13,433 nucleotides of DNA from JAFKKS01 sp039808325. GTDB lineage: Bacteria > Pseudomonadota > Alphaproteobacteria > Rhizobiales > Xanthobacteraceae. The notes under the pieces are model-generated. The model had not been told where the DNA came from, made no database searches, and saw nothing but the letters and a program-made list of their open reading frames with translations. The stretch covers positions 1-13,433 of the forward strand of contig JBDHSU010000109.1 in NCBI GenBank assembly GCA_039808325.1, read 5' to 3'. The position numbers and the translations under genes are program-made. Of the stretch, positions 8,801 to 13,433 are shown piece after piece (positions within the stretch are counted from its first letter, which is position 1; every line of letters begins with the position of its first letter).

Positions 8801-8952
8801 AATTGATCTTCGAAGTGCCGGACGCGGAGGTCGAGAAGACGCTGCCGATCGTCGCGAAGATCATGGCTGAGGCGCCGATGCCCGCCCTGAGCCTGCAGGT
8901 GCCGCTCCAGGTCGAGGCCCGCGCCGCCGACAATTGGGACGAGGCGCACTGA
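5884..8952 (+). CDS. polA: DNA polymerase I with degenerate proofreading site and a repeat-derived linker insert
   Basis: A 1022-residue Pol I (928 in E. coli) that fills gaps and removes RNA primers. The 5'-nuclease domain (about 20-310) looks intact: Asp26, YEADD 134-138, SSDKD 158-162, and GDPTDNVPGVPGIG 216-229 with the helix-hairpin-helix. A linker (about 330-410) contains the repeat-derived insert. The 3'-5' exonuclease fold (about 411-615) is recognisable, but against E. coli D355, E357, D424 and D501 it shows Asp438, Val440, Lys515 and Cys591; Tyr587 matches Y497. The polymerase domain is complete: motif A ADYSQIELR with Asp795, motif B RRRAKAINFGIIYG with Lys848, Phe852 and Tyr856, and motif C QVHDELIFEV with Asp972. 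I prefer the ATG at 5884 over an in-frame GTG at 5848, although neither has a strong Shine-Dalgarno. It converges on the patatin gene with 12 bases between the stop codons. Confidence 0.97.
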   Translation: MSKTAAEKAASTAPALKKGDHVFLVDGSSFVFRAYFQSMNQDRKYNTRSDGLPTGAVRLFCTKLFQFIRDGAVGIKPTHLAIIFDKSEQSFRQTLYPDYKAHRPDPPDELVPQFPLMREAVKAFGLVPVEQQGYEADDIIAAYSCQAADAGAEVLIVSSDKDLMQMVRPGVTFYDFESGIKGKPGYRPERRLDRDGVIEKFGVPPERVTDVQALIGDPTDNVPGVPGIGIKTAAQLINEYGDLETLLARAPEIKQPKRRETLIENAERARLSKQLVTLDCNMAVDVPLADLRLIEPDAKTLIAFLKAMEFTTITKRAAEVYGMDAAAIEADARLRADPSAAGATGDDGVPSPLVGEGQGGGPSPTRPSGYTPHSTSPPQGGREQAAAQPLTPQSLAAAREKEAAASTIDRSAYVAIGDVATLDAWIAKAMERGTFAVDLVTTSPDPMVAEIVGLSLAIAPNEAAYVPLGHRTGDDLLSGAGLAAGQIPADEALAKLRPLLEDRGVLKLGHDIKSKLLILARHGIALAPIEDVMLMSYVLDAGRNACTLPALSEQHLGHTPVNIIEIVGKGRTLVPFETVEIGRALPYAAECSDLTLRLWQLLKARLVAEAMTTVYETLERPLVPVLARMERSGVSIDRQILSRLSGDFAQTMARLEDEIAELAGERFNLGSPKQLGDILFGKMNLPGATKTPTGAWSTRANVLEDLAEQGHDLPAKILEWRQVSKLKSTYTDLLPSYVNAQTGRVHTSYALAATTTGRLSSSEPNLQNIPIRREDGRKIRRAFISESGHKLVSADYSQIELRLLAEIADVPTLRQAFLDGIDIHAMTASEMFGVPVKGMPADVRRRAKAINFGIIYGISAFGLANQLGIAREEAGAYIRKYFERFPGIRDYMDATKAFCREHGYVTTLFGRKMHYPEIKASNPSLRAFNERAAINARLQGSAADIIRRAMIRIGPALEKAKLSARMLLQVHDELIFEVPDAEVEKTLPIVAKIMAEAPMPALSLQVPLQVEARAADNWDEAH
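6926..7032. repeat. Palindromic repeat element inserted in frame within polA
   Basis: About 105 bases made of two hairpins. The first is a 13-base stem: CCCTCCC (6931-6937) with GGGAGGG (6957-6963), continued inward by CCCTCG (6938-6943) with CGAGGG (6948-6953) around TGGG. The second is a perfect 9-base stem, CTCTCCCCC (7008-7016) with GGGGGAGAG (7022-7030). CCCTCAC at 6996-7002 and the C-rich/GGGGAGAG stem match the style of the intergenic cluster at 1177-1281. It is translated as about 35 Gly/Pro/Ser-rich residues (about 348-383 of PolA) in the linker between the two nuclease domains. Exact ends are uncertain without a homologue lacking it. Confidence 0.8.
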
Positions 8953-8964
8953 CGCGCGTGGGGC

Positions 8965-10344
8965 CTACAAGCTTCCCAGAAAGCTCCGGAAGGTCGAATT
9001 CGTCAGCAGCGCCTCGTGTCCCGACTCGATCAGCAGATCCACCGACGGCTGCGGCAGTTTCAGCCGCGTCGGAATGACGTTGAGCTGCGCGGCGCGCGCC
9101 ATGCCGAGTTGATCGAACCCGACGCGCCCGACATAGAATTTCAAGTCCTGGCAGTTCGGCCCGCCATGCGCCCTGCGGACCGCCTGCCCTTCCGGCCCGC
9201 ACCGCCAGCGCACCAGCGCATTGCGCCAGTCGGTCATGGTGTGCTCGAACAGCGTGTAGCTCGCGCGCAGGCCGAGATCGAGCGCGGAGTCGGCGACCGC
9301 CGCCACGAGGTCCGCGCCGCTCGGGCCTTCCAGCCGTTGCGCCCAGTCGCCCTGCGGAGGACGCCCGGAATCGACGACGAGGAACAACACGCGCCGCAGT
9401 TTCACAGCCTGCTCGCGACTGAGCGGACCGTAAGGCGTCTCCGACGATTCACGCGCGACCGTGAAGCCGGACAGGCCGAAATTGTCGGCCAATCCTCCGT
9501 CGAGCAGCTTGATGTATTTGATCGACCCGTCACGGTAACGCGAGACGCCTTGCGCGAACGAGCGCAGGATCGGCGGCGCGTTGGGATTCTTCAAAGCGCG
9601 CTCGATCCAGTTCGGAAGCTTGGCGTTGCAGCGTTCCGGATAGGTTTCCAGGATGATCGGTGAAAACGCGAGCGGCACCGCCGCCGAGGCCGCCACCGCG
9701 GCCGCGACCGGATACCGCGAAAGGTCGCTGCAGATGGCGCTGAAGGCCGTCTTCCCGAACACGAACGGCGTGCGGTTGTAGATGTCGGTGGCATTGATCC
9801 AGATGCGCGGACGCCGCTCCGTGATCAGCGACGCGAAGGTCGCGCCTTCGAACAGGTTGGCGTCGAGCCAGGACCGGAAACGGATATCCTCGTTCACGCC
9901 ACCGCCGATCGCACGCGTGAGATTTGCGATCGAAACGTTGGTGCGCAACTCCGCCTCGGCGTCCCTGAGCAGGAAGCGCTCGCGGAAATCAGTCAACGCG
10001 GCGCGCTTCTTCAAGCCGAAGTAGGCCGCCGTGATCGAGCCGCCGGAAACGCCGCTGATGAAATCGATATGATCGATCAGCGAGATCGAGCGGCCGCCGA
10101 CCTTGCGGCGCTCGTCGGCAAGCCCCTGCAGCACACCGAACGAGAAAGCCGCGGCCCGCGTCCCGCCGCCGGAGAACGCCAAGCCGACCAGCATGTCGTC
10201 TTCGGATGCCTCGGTCGGGATCGCGTTGGCGGAGACGCCGCCGTTGGCGTCCGCCGTCGGAATATTGATCGGCACGTTGCTGACCGAGGCACAGGCGCCG
10301 AGGGCCAGGGCAAATGCAAAACCCAGAATACGCAATACAAGCAT
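8965..10344 (-). CDS. Patatin-like phospholipase, predicted lipoprotein
   Basis: A 459-residue patatin-family serine lipid acyl hydrolase. The N-terminus is a lipoprotein signal peptide ending in LGAC, with Cys18 as the lipidation site, so the enzyme is predicted to be anchored on the periplasmic side of a membrane. Domain signatures are the glycine-rich oxyanion loop GLAFSGGGTRAAAF (55-68), the nucleophile elbow GVSGGS (99-104, Ser101), and the dyad aspartate in LLDGGLADNFG (281-291, Asp283). The elbow is followed by an alpha/beta core with a C-terminal extension to 459 that has no obvious motif. The substrate is probably phospholipid or another acyl ester, inferred from family only. It has a 12-base convergent gap with polA and sits 136 bases downstream of the small exported protein gene on the same strand. 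The start at 10344 has a poor Shine-Dalgarno but is fixed by the lipobox position. Confidence 0.92.
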   Translation of the reverse strand: MLVLRILGFAFALALGACASVSNVPINIPTADANGGVSANAIPTEASEDDMLVGLAFSGGGTRAAAFSFGVLQGLADERRKVGGRSISLIDHIDFISGVSGGSITAAYFGLKKRAALTDFRERFLLRDAEAELRTNVSIANLTRAIGGGVNEDIRFRSWLDANLFEGATFASLITERRPRIWINATDIYNRTPFVFGKTAFSAICSDLSRYPVAAAVAASAAVPLAFSPIILETYPERCNAKLPNWIERALKNPNAPPILRSFAQGVSRYRDGSIKYIKLLDGGLADNFGLSGFTVARESSETPYGPLSREQAVKLRRVLFLVVDSGRPPQGDWAQRLEGPSGADLVAAVADSALDLGLRASYTLFEHTMTDWRNALVRWRCGPEGQAVRRAHGGPNCQDLKFYVGRVGFDQLGMARAAQLNVIPTRLKLPQPSVDLLIESGHEALLTNSTFRSFLGSL

Positions 10345-10361
10345 CAGAATCGTTCTCGGCG

Positions 10362-10378
10362 GCGGCCTGTCCGGCCGC
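10362..10378 (-). other. Stem-loop in the leader of the patatin gene
   Basis: GCGGCC (10362-10367) and GGCCGC (10373-10378) form a six-base stem with a five-base loop, 17 bases upstream of the patatin ATG on the minus strand. It is close enough to affect ribosome access if transcribed. Chance occurrence in GC-rich DNA is quite possible. Confidence 0.3.
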
Positions 10379-10453
10379 TCGCGAACTATAATCGAGCCCG
10401 ACTAAACCAGGGGTTTCTACGCCGTTCCCACCGCAATTCCGACGAACAGTGTC

Positions 10454-10478
10454 GCCCATGGGCAACAGCCGCCGGCTG
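10454..10478 (-). other. Adjacent palindromes just after the small exported protein gene
   Basis: Directly after the TGA of the upstream gene, the minus strand carries CAGCCG/CGGCTG (10466-10478, one-base centre), then the perfect 10-base palindrome GCCCATGGGC (10454-10463). There is no T-run. This may be a weak terminator or an mRNA 3' structure separating the small gene from the patatin gene. Confidence 0.35.
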
Positions 10479-10480
10479 CC

Positions 10481-10846
10481 TCAAGGGCAAGGTCCGATGC
10501 AGAACTCGACGCCGTCGCTATTTTTATACCGCCCGTCCCCCAGCCGTTCGTAGGTCACGCATCGGCGCCGATCCATCGGATCGCTGGCGCTGCGGCGGCA
10601 GATCTTGCCGTCGTCGGCCTCCCAGCTTCCACGCACGACGACGCCGGCGCCCGCGACGATGGCCGAGCCGTCCGGCATATGGATCGTGCACAGCATCTTG
10701 CCGGCGAAGGGTCCGGTCGCCGGCGTGCCGCACAGGGGCATCCCGACAAGCTCTTGCCGGAACTGATCCAGCGTCATCGGCTCGGCACTGGCCGTGGAGA
10801 TGCCGGCGAGCATCGCAAGAAGAAGGGATGGGAGCGTCAGGCGCAT
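10481..10846 (-). CDS. Small exported six-cysteine protein of unknown function
   Basis: A 121-residue protein with a clear Sec signal peptide: basic start MR, hydrophobic core LTLPSLLLAMLAGI, and likely cleavage after ASA (residue 21). The mature part is about 100 residues with six cysteines (39, 53, 83, 96, 116, 120), an even number consistent with disulfides in the periplasm. It also has a GxW-type turn (RGSW, 72-75) and a Cys-rich end FCIGPCP. I recognise no catalytic motif and do not assign a function; small proteins of this pattern are common hypotheticals in Rhizobiales. The ATG at 10846 is preferred over an in-frame TTG at 10867, because it begins directly at the signal peptide and has a GGACGA stretch upstream. 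It starts 35 bases after the reductase gene ends on the same strand, so co-transcription is likely. Confidence 0.8.
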   Translation of the reverse strand: MRLTLPSLLLAMLAGISTASAEPMTLDQFRQELVGMPLCGTPATGPFAGKMLCTIHMPDGSAIVAGAGVVVRGSWEADDGKICRRSASDPMDRRRCVTYERLGDGRYKNSDGVEFCIGPCP

Positions 10847-10881
10847 GCGGGTGTTCGTCCGAGACAACTCGAAATGAAGCG

Positions 10882-11883
10882 CTAGAGCATTGACGGAAGC
10901 ACCCGGTCCGGCGGCTTATGGCCGTCCATGAAGGCGCGGATGTTGATGATGACCTTCTCGCCCATATCGACCCGGCCCTCCACCGTGGCGGACCCCATAT
11001 GCGGCAGCAGGACCACCTTCCCGGCCCGCGCCAGCCGGACCAGGCGTGGATTGACCGCCGGCTCATGCTCGAACACGTCGAGCCCCGCGCCGGCGATATC
11101 GCCGGCCTCGATCAGGCGCGCCAGCGTGTTCTCGTCGATCACCTCGCCGCGCGCGGTGTTGACAACATAGGCTCCCGGCCGGATCAGCTTGAGGCGCCGC
11201 GCCGACAGCAAATGATAGGTCGCGGGCGTGTGCGGGCAGTTCACCGAGATGATGTCCATGCGCGCCAGCATCTGGTCGAGGCTGTCCCAGTAGGTCGCCT
11301 CGAGCTCCTCCTCGAGGGACGCCGGCAGCGGCTTGCGATTGTGGTAGTGGATTTGCAGCCCGAACGCGCGGGCGCGGCGCGCCACCGCCTGTCCGATGCG
11401 GCCCATGCCGATGATGCCGAGACGCTTGCCCCAGATGCGCTGGCCGAGCATCCATGTCGGCGCCCAGCCGTCCCATTCCTTCTCGCCGGTGATGATCGCC
11501 GCCCCTTCGGTGAGGCGGCGCGGCACGGCCAGGATCAGCGCCATGGTCATGTCGGCGGTGTCTTCCGTAAGCACCTTCGGCGTGTTGGTGACGGTGATGC
11601 CGCGCTTGAGCGCGCTCTCCACGTCGATGTTGTCGACCCCGTTGCCGAAATGCGCGATCAGCTTGAGCTGCTCGCCGGCGGCGGCGATCGTATCCTTGTC
11701 GATGCGATCGGTGACGGTGGGAACGAGAACCTCGGCCGTCTGCATGGCTGTGACGAGTTCCGCCGGCGTCAGCGGCTTGTCGTCCAGGTTGAGGCGCGCG
11801 TCAAACAGCTCACGCATCCGTGTCTCGACACTGTCCGGCAGCCGGCGCGTCACGACCACAAGCGGTTTTCTGTTCTTCGCCAT
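10882..11883 (-). CDS. 2-hydroxyacid dehydrogenase, glyoxylate/hydroxypyruvate reductase (D-glycerate dehydrogenase) type
   Basis: A 333-residue cytoplasmic D-isomer-specific 2-hydroxyacid dehydrogenase that probably reduces glyoxylate or hydroxypyruvate with NAD(P)H. The substrate-binding loop GNGVDNID (80-87), the Rossmann motif GMGRIG (159-164), and the catalytic triad Arg245 (NTARGEVID), Glu274 (FEHEP) and His295 (LPHMGSAT) are all present. After the second strand of the nucleotide domain, HNRK (181-184) stands where NAD-specific members have Asp, which suggests NADPH preference. Length is normal for the GyaR/GhrB group. The chosen ATG at 11883 begins just before the first beta strand. 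It is divergent from the SH3-domain gene across 215 bases and probably leads a transcript with the small exported protein. Exact substrate is inferred from family, so no symbol is assigned. Confidence 0.93.
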   Translation of the reverse strand: MAKNRKPLVVVTRRLPDSVETRMRELFDARLNLDDKPLTPAELVTAMQTAEVLVPTVTDRIDKDTIAAAGEQLKLIAHFGNGVDNIDVESALKRGITVTNTPKVLTEDTADMTMALILAVPRRLTEGAAIITGEKEWDGWAPTWMLGQRIWGKRLGIIGMGRIGQAVARRARAFGLQIHYHNRKPLPASLEEELEATYWDSLDQMLARMDIISVNCPHTPATYHLLSARRLKLIRPGAYVVNTARGEVIDENTLARLIEAGDIAGAGLDVFEHEPAVNPRLVRLARAGKVVLLPHMGSATVEGRVDMGEKVIINIRAFMDGHKPPDRVLPSML

Positions 11884-11994
11884 TCTCCGATCCGTCGTCC
11901 GCGCAACCGCTGCACCGTTTGTTCAGGCGACATTAACCGGTGCCGCCGACACTGACCCCGCCCTTCGGTACGATCGAGCGGCCGCGAGCAGAAC

Positions 11995-12023
11995 TTGTCT
12001 ACCAGAAGCCCCTGGGAAGACAA
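11995..12023 (+). promoter_or_regulatory. Interrupted hairpin or dyad upstream of the SH3-domain gene
   Basis: TTGTCT (11995-12000) pairs with AGACAA (12018-12023). Inside it, CCAG (12002-12005) pairs with CTGG (12012-12015) around AAGCCC, giving ten pairs in two blocks. It lies in the divergent gap 76-104 bases before the ATG at 12099. It could be a 5'-leader structure or a protein-binding dyad; no known motif was matched. Confidence 0.35.
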
Positions 12024-12061
12024 AGCGCCGGCCTCGTCGGCATGCATGCAGCCGCATCCGT

Positions 12062-12076
12062 TTCGTGCCGCACGAA
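12062..12076 (+). promoter_or_regulatory. 15-base near-perfect palindrome before the SH3-domain gene
   Basis: TTCGTGC, one central C, then GCACGAA gives seven perfect base pairs of dyad symmetry, ending 22 bases before the ATG at 12099. The position suits an operator overlapping the transcription start, or a leader hairpin. The rest of the 215-base divergent gap (11884-12098) showed no convincing promoter hexamers on either strand. Confidence 0.4.
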
Positions 12077-12098
12077 GCCGTTGATGCGAGAAACTTGA

Positions 12099-12626
12099 AT
12101 GACGTCGCGACGCGCACCGCTCTTTCTTTGCGCACTCCTCACTCTCTTCGCCGCGAGCCCGGCGCCGGCGGAGCAGAACGGCGTCGGACAGTCGAGCGGC
12201 TTGCCGGTCCCGCGCTTCGTCAGTCTCAAGTCCGACCGTGTCAATGTCCGGGGCGGCCCGACCAAGGATCACGAGGTCGCCTGGATCTTCACCCGTGCCG
12301 GCCTACCGGTCGAAGTCACGGCCGAGTTCGACAACTGGCGGCGGATCCGGGACTCGGAGGGGGCCGAAGGCTGGGTCTACCATTCCCTGCTCTCCGGGCG
12401 CCGCACGGCCGTCGTCGAGCCCAATCCGAAGCAGAAGAACCCGCTCTACGCTGTCCATGACGCGCCGGACGCCCAGTCGGCGGTTGCCGCGCGGCTGGAG
12501 CCCGGCGTCCTCGCCCAGGTGAAGAAATGCACCGGCACCTGGTGCCGCATTGCCGGTAGCGGCTTCGACGGCTGGATCGAGCAGGACCGCCTTTGGGGCG
12601 TCTACCCCAACGAGAAGGTGGAGTGA
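12099..12626 (+). CDS. Exported SH3-domain protein with two bacterial SH3-like repeats
   Basis: A 175-residue protein with an N-terminal signal peptide (hydrophobic 8-20, likely cleavage after Ala24 in PAPAE). It has two bacterial SH3-like repeats, resembling SH3_4 (formerly DUF1058). The first (about 43-100) contains DRVNVRGGP, the NWRRI strand and EGWVYHSLL. The second (about 115-168) contains TWCRIAG and DGWIEQDRLWGVYP, with Cys144 and Cys149 close together. Such domains typically bind cell-wall or other periplasmic ligands, but no ligand can be named here. There is no catalytic domain, so it would act as a binding or scaffolding protein. It is transcribed away from the reductase gene and faces the ABC ATPase with 28 bases between stop codons. 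The ATG has only a weak GAGA ahead of it. Confidence 0.88.
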   Translation: MTSRRAPLFLCALLTLFAASPAPAEQNGVGQSSGLPVPRFVSLKSDRVNVRGGPTKDHEVAWIFTRAGLPVEVTAEFDNWRRIRDSEGAEGWVYHSLLSGRRTAVVEPNPKQKNPLYAVHDAPDAQSAVAARLEPGVLAQVKKCTGTWCRIAGSGFDGWIEQDRLWGVYPNEKVE

Positions 12627-12654
12627 ACCTGCCCGGCGCGGCCGACGCCTCCGG

Positions 12655-13433
12655 CTATCGCAGCACCGCCACCTGTCGCGGATCGACCGTCATCGTCACG
12701 GGCGCCCCGACGGAGAAGGCCGGCTCGCCACGCCGGTGCGGAACGTCGACGGTCATGTCCTGACCGGCGGCACGTACGCGATAGCGCACGATCCCGCCGA
12801 GAAATTCGCGCATCGTGACCGTCGTGTCGGCGCCCGACGGCGCCGCCGCCAGCATGATCGCCTGCGGACGGACCGACAGGCAGGCCCTGCCGGGATCGCC
12901 GTCGACATCCGCGAGCGCAAAGCCGCTCGGTCCCTTGAACGAACGGTCCGGCGCGATCTCGCCCTCGATCAGATTGGCGGTGCCGAGGAACGTCGCGACG
13001 AAGCGGTTCGACGGATTGTCGTAAAGCGCCAGCGGCGTCCCGACCTGCTGAATGCGTCCGCCCTCGAGCACGGCAAGCCGGTCGGCGATGGCGTTCGCCT
13101 CCTCCTGGTCGTGCGTCACGTAGATGGCGGTAAGCTTGAGCTTGCGCTGCAGGGCGCGGATTTCCGCCCGCATGTCGGTGCGCAGCTTCGCATCGAGGTT
13201 CGAGAGCGGCTCGTCCAGCAGCAGGACTTCCGGCTCGATCACCAGCGTGCGCGCCAATGCCACGCGCTGCTGCTGCCCGCCGGAAAGTTGCGCCGGGCGG
13301 CGTCCCGCGTAGTTCGAGAGCCCGACCAGCGCCAGCGCTTCCTCGACCCGCCGCCCCCGCTCCGCGCGCGATACGTTGCGGCGTTCCAGCCCGAACGCGA
13401 CGTTCTTAGCGACCGTCATGTGCGGCCACAGCG
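12655..13433 (-). CDS. ABC transporter ATP-binding subunit (PotA/FbpC/UgpC-like), N-terminus cut by window edge
   Basis: The visible C-terminal 259 residues of an importer ATPase with a TOBE-type regulatory domain. Reading from the right edge, LWPHMTVAKNVAFGL is the segment just after the Q-loop, so Walker A and the Q-loop itself lie outside. Next come the signature LSGGQQQR (about 13266-13289), Walker B and D-loop LLLDEPLSNLDAK (about 13194-13232), the H-loop YVTHDQEEA (about 13095-13121), GRIQQVGTP, and FVATFLGTANLIEGE, typical of the CUT1/polyamine/iron ATPase group. The remainder to the end is the TOBE region. The ATG at 13417-13419 is an internal methionine of the HMTV motif, not the start. 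Partner permease and binding-protein genes are not in view, so the substrate (polyamine, iron, sugar or other) cannot be assigned. Confidence 0.93.
   Translation of the reverse strand, partial: LWPHMTVAKNVAFGLERRNVSRAERGRRVEEALALVGLSNYAGRRPAQLSGGQQQRVALARTLVIEPEVLLLDEPLSNLDAKLRTDMRAEIRALQRKLKLTAIYVTHDQEEANAIADRLAVLEGGRIQQVGTPLALYDNPSNRFVATFLGTANLIEGEIAPDRSFKGPSGFALADVDGDPGRACLSVRPQAIMLAAAPSGADTTVTMREFLGGIVRYRVRAAGQDMTVDVPHRRGEPAFSVGAPVTMTVDPRQVAVLR

Noticed and set aside
10380..10410. TATAGT on the minus strand as a -10 box for the patatin gene
   Set aside because: No acceptable -35 element was found at the right distance, so a promoter was not called.
10847..10867. TTG at 10867 as the start of the small exported protein
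   Set aside because: The ATG at 10846 begins a textbook signal peptide; the seven extra residues add nothing.
12040..12049. GCATGCATGC, a perfect 10-base palindrome
   Set aside because: It is a simple alternating repeat of GCAT units with no supporting context, so chance is the better explanation.
1..13433. Defence system, CRISPR array, prophage, tRNA/rRNA or secondary-metabolite cluster
   Set aside because: No repeat-spacer pattern, integrase, transposase, RNA gene or toxin-antitoxin pair was seen. The phosphohexomutase, patatin lipoprotein and acyltransferase are separated by housekeeping genes and do not form a recognisable cluster.

Overview
This GC-rich window reads as chromosomal DNA from an alphaproteobacterium, most likely of the Hyphomicrobiales (Rhizobiales; Bradyrhizobium, Rhodopseudomonas or Pseudolabrys-like). 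That placement is an inference from the coding bias, the gene families present (TIGR02281-type aspartic protease, Rhizobiales-style phosphomannomutase, SH3_4-type exported protein) and GC-rich palindromic repeats of a style common in that order. No insertion sequence, phage gene, CRISPR array, tRNA or rRNA gene was seen. The window is ordinary core or housekeeping DNA, with its oddities concentrated in polA.

Layout, left to right. On the minus strand are a phosphomannomutase/phosphoglucomutase cut by the left edge (1-1054), a membrane-anchored retropepsin-like aspartic protease (1324-1869) and the DExH helicase HrpB (1988-4558). The gap between the protease and the mutase carries a cluster of palindromic repeats. 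On the plus strand, divergent from hrpB, are an acyltransferase-3 family membrane protein (4734-5798) and DNA polymerase I, polA (5884-8952). On the minus strand again are a patatin-like lipoprotein (8965-10344), a small six-cysteine exported protein (10481-10846) and a glyoxylate/2-hydroxyacid reductase (10882-11883). A plus-strand exported SH3-domain protein (12099-12626) is divergent from the reductase and convergent with an ABC transporter ATPase cut by the right edge (12655-13433).

The most notable observation is in polA. About 105 bases of the genome's palindromic repeat type sit in frame inside the gene, in the linker between the 5'-nuclease and 3'-5' exonuclease domains. They add about 35 residues without breaking the frame. 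Separately, the 3'-5' exonuclease domain of the same protein has lost three of its four canonical metal-binding carboxylates, so this Pol I is predicted to keep its nick-translation and polymerase activities but to lack proofreading. HrpB also carries a low-complexity insert of about 40 residues.

The genes do not form one pathway. Likely co-transcribed sets are hrpB with the protease, possibly the acyltransferase with polA, and the reductase with the small exported protein and perhaps the patatin gene. I found no convincing evidence of a new multi-gene system.
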